Counted from the first letter of the stretch, positions 1-10,169 are shown. The stretch: DNA of 64,000 nt from Cepaea nemoralis (GCA_014155875.1 JACEFZ010017413.1:62001-126000), one strand, 5' to 3'. Program-made: numbers and translations. Notes: generated from the letters alone by a model not told the origin.

Positions 1-7
1 TGGCTTT

Positions 8-487
8 TTAGTCACCCATTATGATATTTAATTCTGACTTCTTGCATTTCTTGAAGGTATTTTCCAAATCGTTATAAAATTCATCGATGCTATAATCACT
101 ATTGTCTGCTTTTGTGCATAAACGTGTATTACGTTGACACCAAAAGGCCTTCCACTCAGCCTCACCCGTAACACTCTGTCTGATACAGTCCAATATTCAT
201 TGGTCGATTTTTATCTCTATTTACCTATTATAACAACTACCCCTAGCAGTTGTTTCTGTCTACCAGAATGGATTATGCTATATTCCTCTGGTCTCACATA
301 TACATAAAATGTTAATATTTATTCTTCTCATTTCATTCTCATTGTTAACAAATTTCCCATCCCAACTCATAGTTCTTACATTCCAAGTTCCCACTTTCAA
401 TATTGATTCTCTTTCGCACTCTGTCGCTTGCTGACGGTCTGGAGTCACCTGGTGCATATGACTACCCTTACAGGGCGAGGTTGCCAC
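8..487 (-). pseudogene. RTE-like LINE endonuclease (EEP) fragment
   Basis: Two reading-frame pieces on the minus strand form the N-terminus and a later part of an apurinic-type endonuclease of a non-LTR retrotransposon. The first (487-278) has the family start GTWNVRTM followed by NINILCICETR. The second (193-8) ends in LNIIMGD, the start of the GDFN catalytic motif. The same lead-in (QVTPDR) and order occur in the better preserved element at 45211-46337, so both belong to one family. Stops and lost sequence between 193 and 278 show it is dead. The window edge cuts the rest. Family identification is firm; clade name (RTE-like) is inferred from the relative at 41.6-46.5 kb. Confidence 0.8.
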
Positions 488-780
488 TATGGAGCACCCA
501 TCCGTTTCTCTTATTTTCTATGAGATTGCAAAACATTATTTATTCTTGGCATCTGTACAGAAGGTAGTTAACCATTGCTTACCTGCTATCAGTGACCATA
601 CTAGTCAATGACCGTAGCCATTGTCTCCGAAAAAACTTATCCTCTGCCTGCCGTCGTGAAGTTTGAGACATTACACAACAATTAACCTACAACTATCTGT
701 TGGCTGCTCTTCAACTTCATCCACCACCTAATATACTCTGCATCACGTTAAACAGTTTGAGACAGTCATTATTTCTTTAT
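488..780 (-). repeat. LINE 5' untranslated-like repeat
   Basis: Lies directly upstream (minus sense) of the endonuclease fragment. Positions about 595-730 match 10450-10600, sharing for example the string GACCGTAGCCATTGTCTC and the following CCTCTGCC and CCGTCGTGAA. The match next to two LINE copies suggests it is part of the LINE 5' region. No coding sequence is seen. Confidence 0.55.
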
Positions 781-798
781 TTCTGTCACCTCTGATTA

Positions 799-807
799 CA
801 TAATAAT

Positions 808-859
<52 letters not shown>
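799..859. repeat. (AAT)n microsatellite
   Basis: About 18 near-perfect AAT triplets. The 240 bases after it (860-1096) show no recognisable feature. Confidence 0.95.
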
Positions 860-1096
860 TACCAGTCGTGCATAATATGAATACATGCAACTGTGAATGT
901 AACTGTGGAACCGGTAAAATGATTTGTTGCTGGAGTGTCGAACATACGCAGTACAGATAAAGCTGTTTGAGCATACACCCGCTCCTGTTGTGGACAAACT
1001 ATATGGGGATGTTAACAAACTCAACTTGGCTGCTTTCTTGTGATACGTGCACACTGATGTCTGAGGCTGAATGGAAAAGACGTAGAAACGTTGTTT

Positions 1097-1320
1097 AAGT
1101 TACCTGCAGATCCTCTACAGGACGTGTCAGTCAACCCCAGCATAGTTTGTGTTGTGATTTTTTGGCACGCTCACTTTCAATAATGTGCCATTGTTTTCTG
1201 ATCTACGGCACTCATACCATTGTATGAAAACATCGCAAGGCGTTCTGCTTCCAAGCCTCTGCAGCTGTGTCTCAAATGTGTTCGTAACCCCGTCCCACAG
1301 AGTCGTTGAAGAGAACATAG
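1097..1320 (-). mobile_element. tRNA-derived SINE, degraded
   Basis: Read on the minus strand, this has a B-box-like GGTTACGAACACA in the head, then the central block related to CAGAAAGCAATGGCAAAC (here with changes), then GCTGGGGTTGACTGACACGTCCTG near the end in diverged form. The order matches the cleaner copies at 8750, 9928, 25515 and 53106. A short open frame across it is only the SINE read through. Confidence 0.7.
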
Positions 1321-1734
1321 AAGAATATAAAAATAAAAGAGAAATTGTGAGAGGGGTAATCGAGTGTCCGAGGGTTCAGATTGTCTGTCTCACACATGGC
1401 AGGTCGTGTGATAAGTTCCTAGGTAAGGCTCGGAGTTTACGAATAACGTCCTGGCGTGCTCCCTATGTGACCATCGAGCAGCAAGTCTTAGGCCTCATTG
1501 CAGCATCGTGTCTGGGATCATCCAGCTTCAACCCAGTCTTGGACGGACAGACAAAAATATGGGCCTTTACCGCAAGTATGGACAAACATCTAGCCCCTTT
1601 GCTGTATCTTCTGACCCTATGGCTTAACAGAAGAGTATTCGGTGAGGGTAACAGTGTTTAGTAGCACCACAAATCGTGATCGACTGCTATATCTGTCTAA
1701 ATTTGTCTAAGTAGTTGCTGTTGATCGTAATGTG
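1321..1734. other. no feature recognised
   Basis: A plus-strand frame stays open to 1661, but it overlaps the SINE at its start, has no recognisable motif and biased composition gives no support. No function assigned. Confidence 0.4.
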
Positions 1735-2523
1735 CTAGAATTATCCTTACAACAGGAAATAAATAGTGTAGTTAACTGGAGTCATGCAAACCGCATGCAA
1801 ATTAACATTACTAAAACAAAGTCTATGTTAATAGGAACCAGGCAAAGACTTCACACTCTAAACTCGTAGAGAACTCTTCAGCTGCACATTGGCAGCACGC
1901 CTGTAGAAAGTGTCACCGAGCACAAGACACTGGGTGTTATCATAGATCAAAATCTAACTTTTAACTCACATGTTCATGCTCTAGTTAAACAAATAGCCAA
2001 AAAAGTATACCAACTTGCCAAAATTAAAAATTTCCTTGACGAAAACACAAGAAAGATATTCTATACTTCTCATATACAAACACATATTGATTACTGCTCC
2101 TCAGTCTGGGATGGATGCTCCAAATCAATAACAAAACGCCTATATTCACTCCAGAAAAGGGCAGTGCGTTTAATTAATGGTGAAAAGCTTACCGACAATT
2201 CTAACCTATATAAACGTCTCCGGTTACTGCCACTCCACAAGCGCCTGCTTTTTAATAAGACCAAACTAATTCACAAAATCCTATTTCAAAATGCTCCAAG
2301 CTACCTTTGGCCATTGTTTAAATATAACGCTAGACATAGCGAACGACTAAATATACTTCATGTCCCTAAACCTAGGATAGACTTATATAAAACAAGCTTA
2401 GCATACTCTGCCGCTCAGTTGTGGAACAATCTTCCACAAGAAATCAAAGACACCACCAATCATGATACATACATTCGCAACCTGTTTGAACACTACCTTA
2501 GTACAGACTACATGCCCCCATAA
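1735..2523 (+). pseudogene. CR1/Jockey-like LINE: C-terminal part of reverse transcriptase
   Basis: Encodes the thumb and C-terminal region of a LINE reverse transcriptase. Recognisable landmarks in order are the NRMQINITKTKSM block after the (missing) FADD motif, LGVIIDQNLTF, the YCSSVWDGCS block, LQKRAVRLI, and LAYSAAQLWNNLP near the end. An in-frame stop at about 1867-1869 breaks it; from 2164 the frame is open to the stop at 2521. The catalytic palm is absent, so this is a 5'-truncated dead copy. The same family recurs at 63190-63906, and its 3' end at 58324-58607. The product would have copied its own RNA at the insertion site (target-primed reverse transcription). Confidence 0.88.
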
Positions 2524-2822
2524 CAAATAACACAAAAAAGACAATAATGGTAACTTATCTCAAACGACAACTAGCCAAAAAACATTCCCTTATGTATGGC
2601 ACGTTACACCCTCCTTAGGTATTTATAATGCCCATGTTAAACACTGCCTCAGTGAGTCATTTGTTATTGATTATTTTTCATGCTGTTTTAATGTTCTTTT
2701 GTTGTCAAAAGTTGCTTCATAAGTGATGTTGAATGAAAGAATGTATGAGAGGAAATAGAGAAGAAGGGCAGAATGTCAGACGGGCCTGCGTGCCCAATTC
2801 TTAACCCTTTGAAAATAAAGAC

Positions 2823-2866
<44 letters not shown>
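2524..2866 (+). mobile_element. CR1-like LINE 3' UTR with (TTA)n tail
   Basis: Positions 2555-2866 match 58324-58607 almost base for base, including GGGCCTGCGTGCCCAATTCT and the terminal AATAAAGACTTATTATTA. The end in a triplet repeat instead of poly(A) marks the 3' end of the element. The tail is about 15 TTA units. Confidence 0.9.
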
Positions 2867-2868
<2 letters not shown>

Positions 2869-3004
2869 GTAGAAGTGCCTGGGCTTTCTTGGTCGACGTT
2901 TGGTGCAGGAGAGCCTGGCATATGATACCACAACATCTAGCTTATGAATTGAGGTGGAGGCAGTCAGTGCTGCTTTCCGCTAGATGGAGAATACGATACA
3001 CATA

Positions 3005-3492
3005 CACATCGTGATTGTAACTGACTCAGAAAGCATGCTGAGTTGGGTGAGGACAGGCAAGCTTCGTGCCGAGTGGCTTGCTTCGCTTCGGAAGTAACGG
3101 GTGGCAAGCATCGTCTGGATATTTTCTTCGGGGCATGCTGGTGTGCTGGGGAATGAACAGGCAGACAGATTGGCTGGCTCTGCAAAACTTGGTGGAGTAT
3201 TGATGCATGATAAGGCAGACGTGGTTGCGGCCTTGTGGGAGCACGTGTACACCTCGGAGGAGCAAATGGATCACCATGATCTGGCAAGAATGCGACAGCG
3301 AGGAGTGACGAGGGTATCTGGCCGATGCTCGACGCTTAGAGGAAAGGCGAGGCGCACATATAACCAGATTGCTACTGGTACTATTGGAGTTGGAACTCTT
3401 CGCTGGCTTCTGAGGATGGGGATGGAGCGCTTATGGGAATGCCCCGAATGCTGTTTGTCGGTTCCTAAATCAATCAATCAATCAATCAATCT
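3005..3492 (+). pseudogene. LINE RNase H domain fragment with (AATC)n tail
   Basis: Encodes an RNase H-like domain from a non-LTR retrotransposon. VTDSESML (about 3014-3040) carries one catalytic Asp; SGHAGVLGNEQADRLAG (about 3128-3180) carries the late His and Asp motif typical of LINE RNase H. An in-frame TAA at 3095-3097 separates them. After the C-terminal region (ECPECC near 3440) the sequence ends in six AATC units at 3468-3491, which fits a LINE 3' tail. The N-terminal part of the same domain type is seen on the minus strand at 21081-21346 with its continuation at 15600-15790. Confidence 0.8.
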
Positions 3493-3559
3493 GTCTAAAC
3501 AATGTTTAACTTAACACTTGTATTCATTACCTTGTAAAACCAGGAATATGGACATCAAG

Positions 3560-4655
3560 GACGCCTTAAATAGAAATATAAGCTTTGAAACAACCAGACA
3601 TAAGCCAACTATACCTGGTTGAAGTAAAAAATAAATATGATAGGCTAATCGTTGAAAGCATAGAACAATACCGACATGAAAATCCTGAGGAGAAAATTGA
3701 TACAAAATGGGATTGTGTAAAAACTAGCTTACAGATTTCAAATACCAACTTACCAGTAAAGGAAATTAAGGAAAAGCAATTGTGGATAACCGATTAAATT
3801 TTAAACAAAATGATTCAAAGAAAGAAGGCAAAGAACACTCCAAACTATAAATTAATAGACAGAGAAATACGTCAAAAGTGCAGAGTAGTCAAAGGATAGT
3901 GGTTTCAGAAAAGAAAATATAAAGAAATAGAGGCTTTAGAAATAAAACACAACTCGAAAGGACTGCGTGAAAATATAAAAAGATTTACAAAGAAGGACAA
4001 TAATTTAACAGGACATGGTTGTATCAGAGGAAAAACATTGAGAAATTGTAGATGATAATATCCATATAACAAAGAGATGATCAGAATACATAGAAGATTT
4101 GTTCTGGGATAGCAGGGTCAATAAACCAACATTGTATAATACTCAAGAAGGACCAAACATATTAAGGGACGAAGTAGAGAAGGCTATTAAAAAGATGAAA
4201 CAAGGAAAGGTGCAGGTCCAAACAATATAACAACGGAGATGATAACATCTTTATTCAACTTTGTCATTTATAGTATCACAGAATTATGTCATGATATATT
4301 CTAATATTGGATACATCCCCAAGGATATGACAACATCTATTTTCCTCACACTAACCCAAGCAACCAAGAGTTGTTGATTGTGAGGATTACAGAACTATTA
4401 GCTTAATAGGCCATATAACTACGCTACTCCTCAAGGTCATACAAGAAAGAATTCAAAATAAAATAGATGAAGATGAAGCTGAAGAACAATTTGGGGTCAA
4501 CAAAAACCACAGCACCAGAGAAGCAATAATCAGCTTGAGGATGTTAACTGAGAAATATATAGAATTTAAGAAAAATATTGCATGCATGTTTTATAGACTA
4601 CAAGAAAGCTTTTGACAGAGTACAACGTGGACGACTAACTAAGTGACTTCAGGAT
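3560..4655 (+). pseudogene. LINE linker and N-terminal reverse transcriptase, heavily decayed
   Basis: Frames with stops and shifts spell the segment between endonuclease and palm of a LINE: a Lys-rich linker (open 3585-3797), WSEYIEDLFWDS-like sequence near 4085, a GPN motif near 4215 and, close to 4590, FIDYKKAFDRV-like sequence split over two frames. The last part is a close relative of the copy at 11246-12394. It stops at about 4656, where an inverted 3' end of another LINE family starts. Dead copy; family assignment rests on motif order. Confidence 0.75.
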
Positions 4656-4995
4656 ATAGGACAATGGCACCTTGCCGTCTTGACAGACGATAGTTTGGTA
4701 CATTGTGTTTTAAAAAGGCATAACTACACCCCATGGCTATGGCGAATGTGACTGAAAAGGCCAATTCGCGCTGTAAATGTTTGTCCAGAGTGGATGCATG
4801 TGATATCATGGTCATTTCCATCATCATGACCATCTTACGTCTCTCACGCTCTGTGTGTGCTTTATCTGCAATCATTTTCTCCTTTGACTTTATTCCATTT
4901 CTGATATTTGCCCTCCATGCAACACGCTCAGCGGCGACTTGCTCCCAATGTGCATTATCAATGCCTGTATCAGTCATTTCCCACTTACACACAGC
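4656..4995 (-). mobile_element. 3' end of C2H2-type LINE (5'-truncated insertion)
   Basis: Reverse complement of the C-terminus and 3' UTR of the LINE at 58608-59525. Shared coding block TDTGIDNAHWEQVAAERVA, then the partly lost C2H2 finger, then the 3' UTR containing the short hairpin CGTCT-GTCA-AGACG. Only about 340 bp are present, so it is a 5'-truncated copy inserted into, or next to, the decayed LINE at 3560-4655. Confidence 0.88.
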
Positions 4996-5014
4996 TGCAG
5001 TGACTTAAAAGTGG

Positions 5015-5734
5015 TTGCTATTTTTCTTGGACTACAGGGTGGATAGGCCAAGTACTATTGCTTTCCCTGTGAGAGGAATAGCACGACTTGACCATTACAT
5101 CAGAAGACATTGGCCAATCAGGCAATTATTGCAGCCTGGTAGTAAGAACGTTGAGAACCCAGTTCTTGTTGACATCAGAAAGAGTGTGTTGCCACCCTTG
5201 TGCATTAAGCTTTGTCGCATGAAAAACTTTGTCAAAGCAATGGAGAAAACAGACGAGGCTCGCAAATAACTCATCTGAAAATTTCCAAGACTGAGTAAAG
5301 CTAAAATTAGAGAGGTAGTATTTGTTGATCTGCAAATTTTAAAACATATTCATGGTGACGAGTTTCTGTGTATGTTGCGTGGAATAAAGAAAGCAGCATG
5401 GCCAGCATTTACGTCAGTGGTGGACAATTTATTTTTTAGAAACAACAGAACTGATAATCACAATGAAATTGTAGAAAATCTCCTTCTGAAATGTAAGAGT
5501 TTTGGCTGCAACATGTCTTTGAAAATTCATTTCCTGGATTCTCAACTGGATTTCTTTACTTCAAACTGTGGAGCTGTCAGTGATGAGCGTGGTGAACAAT
5601 TGCTATTGCTGCTATGGAGACAAGCTATCGAGGCGATTGAAGCCCTTCAATGCTTGCTGAATACTGCTGGACTATTACAAGAGGCACCTTATCGATTGAC
5701 TACAAGAATCAAGCAAGGAGAGCTCGAAAAGTGA
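5015..5734 (+). pseudogene. fragment of an unnamed repetitive protein family
   Basis: Two open pieces (5015-5269 and 5372-5734) are joined by a further coding-like stretch in shifted frame (about 5280-5371, FPRLSKAKIREVVFVDLQ). The block reading CNMSLKIHFLDSQLDFF followed by CGAVSDERGEQ is, from memory, a hallmark of a high-copy uncharacterised protein seen in many arthropod and other invertebrate genomes, where it behaves like a repeat. I do not know its function. Upstream, LVDIRKSVLPPLCIKLCRMK is also typical. Frameshifts and a stop indicate a dead copy. It begins immediately after the inverted LINE end. Confidence 0.55.
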
Positions 5735-5879
5735 TCACATAATTATAGAATGGATTCAGATGTGCCTTTTTAAAACATTATATGAGAACTTTAAATAACG
5801 TTTTTATCTTTTCCATCATTTTATGTTGAAAAGTGTATGACAGTCCTATATCAGAGCTAGGAAAGGAGTTAGCACACTA

Positions 5880-6180
5880 ATTGATACATACCGTTGGAGA
5901 TCACAAGATGTAGAGAAGCATGGTCGCCCACGCCAGTTGACAAGTCACTTGATGATGATTAATGCATGGCGCCCAATTACGCATATGTTATTTATACATG
6001 ACCTTGGGATTGCTGGGCGAGTTTTAAGTCCCACGTGATTGCCGTCTCCCTGGGAAGTAAAGTGTCTAGGAAATGTACAAATCGACAGGCCATGCATGCG
6101 AAGTAGTGAAGCTGGCGTTTGTCTCTTGAACGTTCCCTTGCTGGCTTAAGCAACAGTGCTATTACTCAACTTGTAAGTAG
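5880..6180. repeat. diverged duplicate block, copy 1
   Basis: Matches 9130-9425 over about 290 bp with substitutions and small indels (shared: CCGTTGGAGATCACAAGAT, GACCTTGG/GGCCTTGG, GCGGTCTCCCTAGGAAG-like, AGTAGTGCCTGTTTGTTG). In both places the block is followed by TTG and ATC triplet repeats and then a minus-strand RTE-like LINE. 5735-5879 holds nothing recognised. Confidence 0.75.
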
Positions 6181-6186
6181 TGCCTG

Positions 6187-6345
6187 TTTGTTGTTGTTGT
6201 TGTTGTTTGTTGTTGTTGTTGTTGTTGTTGTTTGTTGTTGTTGTTTTTGTTTATTGTTGTTGTTGTTGTTAGATAGGAAATGTGTCTGTCATCATCATCA
6301 TCATCATGATCATCATCATCATCATCATCATTATCATCATGCATC
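6187..6345. repeat. (TTG)n then (ATC)n microsatellites
   Basis: Interrupted TTG array to about 6271, then ATC units 6289-6342. The ATC array corresponds to the (GAT)n tail that ends the minus-strand RTE-like LINE family. Leu- and His-rich open frames here are only the repeats translated. Confidence 0.9.
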
Positions 6346-6354
6346 ATTAATACG

Positions 6355-7200
6355 CCTTCACTTTCTTCTTGTCCCGACCAAGCCATGTAGTCAAGCCACC
6401 CAGATATTTACTTCTATTCTTTCACTTTCTTCTTGTCCCGACCATGCCGTGTAGTCAAGCCACTAAAATATATTTACTTCGATCTCTTCACTTTCTTCTT
6501 GTCCCGACCAAGCCGTGTAGTCAAGCCATCCAGATATTTACTTCTATCCTTTCACTTTCTTCTTGTCCCGACCAAGCCGTGTAGTCAAGCCATCCAGATA
6601 TTTACTTCTATCCTTTCACTTTCTTCTTGTCCCGACCAAGCCGTGTAGTCAAGCCATCCAAATATTTGCATACCATCCCTTCACATTTTTCTTGTCCCGA
6701 CCATGCCGTGTAGCCAAGCCATCCAGATATTTACTTCTATTCCTTCACTTTATTCTTGTCCCGACCATGCCGTGTAATCAAACCATCCAGATATTTGCTT
6801 CTATTCCTTCACTTTATTCTTGTCCCGACCATGCCGTGTAATCAAACCATCCAGATATTTACTTCTATTCCTTCACTTTGTTCTTGTCCCGACCATGCCG
6901 TGTAATCAAACCATCCAGATATTTACTTCTATTCCTTCACTTTCTTCTTGTCCCGACCATGCCGTGTAATCAAACCATCCAGATATTTACTTCTATTCCT
7001 TCACTTTATTCTTGTCCCGACCATGCCGTGTAATCAAACCATCCAGATATTTACTTCTATTCCTTCACTTTGTTCTTGTCCCGACCATGCCGTGTAATCA
7101 AACCATCCAGATATTTACTTCTATTCCTTCACTTTCTTCTTGTCCCGACCATGCAATGTAGCCAAGCCATCCAAATATTTACGTCTATGCCTTCACTGTT
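6355..7200. repeat. 64-bp minisatellite derived from LINE 3' coding sequence
   Basis: About 13 head-to-tail copies of a 64-bp unit containing TTCTTGTCCCGACCATGCCG and CCATCCAGATATTTACTTCT. Early copies carry ACCAAGCC...TAGTCAAGCC, later ones ACCATGCC...TAATCAAACC. In the last six copies the triplet after CACTT cycles TATT, TGTT, TCTT twice, so a 192-bp higher-order unit has itself duplicated. A single-copy counterpart lies at about 49730-49795 inside the related LINE, showing that the array grew from LINE sequence. Confidence 0.92.
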
Positions 7201-8165
7201 TTTTTCCCTTTAAATCTTGCCAGTTGTCACCAAGATCTCTAGTTTATTTCTTCACATAATGTGCCCAAAAAATTGCGACAGTCTACGTCAAATTGCTCTA
7301 ATCAGTTTGCGGCTTTCATTTGCCTCTTGTAAGACTTGCTCATTGGTTCTTCTGTCTGTCTATGGTATTCTCTACATTTCTCCAGAAACCACATTTCCAC
7401 TGCCATTAGATGTTTTCAAGGTATCATCTCACGGTCCATGTTTCACATCAATACAAAATTACAGATTCTATATAGCACTCGAATGCTCTTTTACTCGTTC
7501 CAGTTGACATCTTTTTATTGGTCAGTATATTTTCCATTTTGCAAAAAAAAAAAAAAAAAAAAAAAAAAAACTGTCTACGCCAGATGTTATAACTGTTTCG
7601 AGATATATGTATGGATTCACTTGTTCTTTTGTAAGGATTCACATATTGCAATTTATCCTTATATTATGTTGTGGTATTTCTTTCTGATTATTGACGACCA
7701 TAATATGTGTCTTCTTACAATTTAATTCTAACCCGAGTGTCCATTATGTGCAAACAACCGCATCTAACTAAATGTTGCAGATATTGATCATTGTCTGCAA
7801 TCAATACTGTATCATCCGCATATCTAATTTTAATCATTTTACGTCCTCCAATGGTGATTCCTCTCATAGCTTCTACATTTCTAAATAAATATTGTCACTG
7901 AATAGAGAAAAAAGATCTGGAAACATTCCATATACCTATCGCACACCTCTATTAATAGACTGATATTGATCTACTTCATTATCAATCTTTATGGCAGCTT
8001 GGTTTTTCCAATATTTTTTTTTATTTACAAGTCTAAGTTCTTTCTCAACACTTCGCAGATCTGTAAGTATCTTTATCATGTTGACATGCCTTACTTCATC
8101 AAAACTCTTTGTGTAGTCAATGAAGCAAACAGGCAGATCTTCTTTTACCTCTATCAAACGATAAA
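7201..8165 (-). pseudogene. RTE-like LINE: reverse transcriptase and C-terminus, decayed
   Basis: Minus-strand reverse transcriptase. 8157-7936 encodes CFIDYTKSFDEVRH (palm motif A region; a catalytic Asp present), then YWKNQAAIKID and INRGVR. Downstream (7930-7200) runs parallel with the copy at 49641-50490, including the AANT/DNxQDL region after YADD and the C-terminal block, but with many stops. A 28-base poly(A) run at 7543-7570 interrupts it. The 3' part is expanded into the 64-bp minisatellite. Not functional. Confidence 0.82.
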
Positions 8166-8248
8166 TATGCTATGAACATGTTTTGTGTACAATAAATATG
8201 TTATCAACATTATTTGTTAACAATATGCTAACAATATTATGCTTAACA

Positions 8249-8340
8249 CCCCCCCCCCCCCCCCCCCCCCCCCCCTTCTTCCCTTTTCCATTCCCCACTG
8301 AAGAAAATGGAGGAAGAGGAGAAGTGGAAGCAGAAGAAGA
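8249..8340. repeat. poly(C) run and purine-rich stretch
   Basis: 27 consecutive C at 8249-8275, followed by a C/T-rich and then GAA-rich segment. Such a long homopolymer is prone to sequencing error. 8166-8248 and 8341-8431 show nothing else. Confidence 0.9.
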
Positions 8341-8431
8341 AGTTTAGTTAACAGTAAAGAGTTAACTGTAACATAGAGACCCACTACTTTCCCATATCAA
8401 TAAAATACAACTAAATATATATGTATGTATA

Positions 8432-8587
8432 TTTGGTGTATATTTAATGACAGTGCAGTGTTTGAAAATATGGCCGATCTAAGTTTTATATTTACCCTCT
8501 GTAAAGTTCATGCAACATAATAGGTAAATTCAAAACTTGCACCGGCAATATTTTCAAACACTGCACAGTCATTAGAAATACACCCTG
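8432..8587. mobile_element. fold-back MITE, 156 bp
   Basis: Terminal inverted repeats of roughly 70 bp on each side pair across a loop of about 20 bases. Left arm contains GACAGTGCAGTGTTTGAAAA, right arm its near-exact complement; the outer end reads CAGGGTGTAT on the right and TTTGGTGTAT on the left. TA dinucleotides flank both ends (8430-8431 and 8588-8589), as produced by Tc1/mariner-type transposases. No coding capacity, so it would need a transposase supplied elsewhere. Confidence 0.82.
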
Positions 8588-8707
8588 TATATATGTAGCC
8601 TCTGAGTTAAGTACCACATATTTCATTACAATCTGCGGACATATTTTTATTCCACATGGTTCAATAATACTATGCCTTAATTTCGTTTCTTTAGTGTCTT
8701 TTCCATA

Positions 8708-8744
8708 TGTGTGTGTGCGCGTGCGTGCGTGCGTGCGTGCGTGT
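8708..8744. repeat. (TG)n/(CGTG)n microsatellite
   Basis: TG repeats passing into about six CGTG units directly in front of a SINE. Confidence 0.9.
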
Positions 8745-8749
8745 TTTCT

Positions 8750-8972
8750 CTGTGGCTGAAGGGCTTGCGAACGCGGTTTGTGAGCCCGTATACCCGGGTT
8801 CGAAACACGGCGGTGCTGGTTTTTTCGAAAAAAGGTATAGAGACCGGTCGTTCAGAAAGCAATGGCAAACTACTGAACGTAACACTTGCCTAGTACATCA
8901 ACAGCAGCTGAAAATGCTGGTGTTGACTGCAACGTCCCGTAAGGGATACGCAACAAAAATTTAAAAAAAAAA
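8750..8972 (+). mobile_element. tRNA-derived SINE, head type 2
   Basis: tRNA-like head with B box GGTTCGAAAC at 8798-8807, then the central domain CAGAAAGCAATGGCAAAC (8853-8870), then GCTGGTGTTGACTGCAACGT and a short A-rich tail. RNA polymerase III promoter boxes in the head would drive transcription. The same head type occurs at 25515 and, inverted, at 23568-23800; the copies at 9928 and 53106 carry a different head on the same central domain. Confidence 0.85.
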
Positions 8973-9129
8973 CATTTACAAAGCTGTCTTACATTTTGTG
9001 TTTTTCCTTTCTTTACATGTCTTATTTTGACCGAAAGATTTGTGAAAAGAGACATTAAAAGCTGAAGACGGCCAGAGAAAAGTCTTGACAGTTGCGTGTC
9101 ACGGCACGGAAAGGACTCAACACAGGAAT

Positions 9130-9425
9130 TGATGCATGCCGTTGGAGATCACAAGATATGGAGAACCATGGTCGCCTACGTCAATAAACAAGACACTTGA
9201 TGATGATTATGATATGTAATGTTGGCAAACGCATGTTAGTTATACACGGCCTTGGCCTTGTGGGCGAGCTGTACATCTCACATTATTGCGGTCTCCCTAG
9301 GAAGTGGAACTTCTAGGAAATTTACAAAACGGCAGGATATACACGTGAATTAGTGAACCAGACGTTGAATCTGGTTTAAGTAACAGTGCTATTACTCAGA
9401 TTGTAAGTAGTGCCTGTTTGTTGTT
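9130..9425. repeat. diverged duplicate block, copy 2
   Basis: Partner of 5880-6180 (see there). Followed by a short TTG run and an ATC array at 9459-9483, then a minus-strand LINE, the same order as in copy 1. 8973-9129 shows nothing recognised. Confidence 0.75.
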
Positions 9426-9582
9426 GTTAGACGGTGGATGTGTTTGTCACTATCAACTTAATCATCATCATCATCATCATCATGTACCATGACGATAAGC
9501 CTGGGCGGCCACGGTTCGCCGTCTCACACGATCACTAAAGTCTCGGGTCAGGTTTGTGTTATTGTCTCGAATACTTCTTGTC

Positions 9583-9740
9583 TCTGTAATACTGATTACT
9601 GTTGTAATACTGGTTAATTTTGTAATACTGGTTACTGTTGAAATACTTGTTAATGTTGCAATACTGGTTAATGTTGTAATACTTGTTAATGCTGTAATAC
9701 AGTGTACTGTTGTAATACTGGTTAATGTTGTAATACTGGT
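9583..9740. repeat. 18-bp minisatellite inside LINE
   Basis: About nine copies of an 18-bp unit (GTTGTAATACTGGTTAAT) with point changes. It ends directly against LINE sequence homologous to 50215 onward. The Val/Leu-rich open frame over it is only the repeat translated. Confidence 0.88.
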
Positions 9741-9927
9741 TGTAACGGTTCACCTGTTTAAGAATATTCTCATTGATGTGTATTGCAGTGTGGTATTTCT
9801 TTCTTTATAGCGCCGATGATACACTCTATCTTTTATCACATTAATTCTAACCCTAGTTGTTTCCTGTGTACAATAACCGCATCTACTATATGTTGCAGAT
9901 CCTGATAGGTGTATGTATTAAATACTG

Positions 9928-10169
9928 TGCCGGTTTCCTGGCCTAGAGGTTAGCGACTTTTCTCCGTAATCTCATATACTCTCGTAAGTAACGTGACGAT
10001 TGTGAGAATCAGCAGTGGTTCGAATCGCGTCGGTAAATTACTGGGTATGTGAGCCGGCCGCTCAGAAAGCAATGGCAAACTACTGAGCGTAATCTTGCCA
10101 AGAGATCAACATACAGCTGAAAGATGCTGGTGTTGACAGCGATGTCCTGTAAAGGATATGCAAACATTT
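9928..10169 (+). mobile_element. tRNA-derived SINE, head type 1, inserted in LINE
   Basis: Head contains an A-box-like GGCCTAGAGGTTAGCGAC and a B box GGTTCGAATCGCG at 10018-10030; the central domain is at 10062-10080; the end reads GATGTCCTGTAAAGGATATG. Imperfect direct repeats around the ends (TTAAATACTGT before, TTCATTACTGT after) fit a target duplication: the uninterrupted LINE relative has this sequence once. Close match to 53106-53350. Confidence 0.88.

Noticed and set aside
1185..1661. 158-codon plus-strand gene
   Set aside because: Begins within an inverted SINE and has no recognisable domain.
6119..6454. Leu/Val/His-rich open frames
   Set aside because: Translations of TTG and ATC triplet repeats and of the 64-bp minisatellite.
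6355..7200. CRISPR array
   Set aside because: Units are contiguous with no unique spacers, and the context is eukaryotic; the same holds for 10850-11140, 13190-13690, 22165-22930 and 51548-52150.
8750..8810. True tRNA gene
   Set aside because: Only promoter-box similarity; no cloverleaf or anticodon arm could be folded, and the shared SINE body follows. Same for the heads at 9928, 53106 and 48928.
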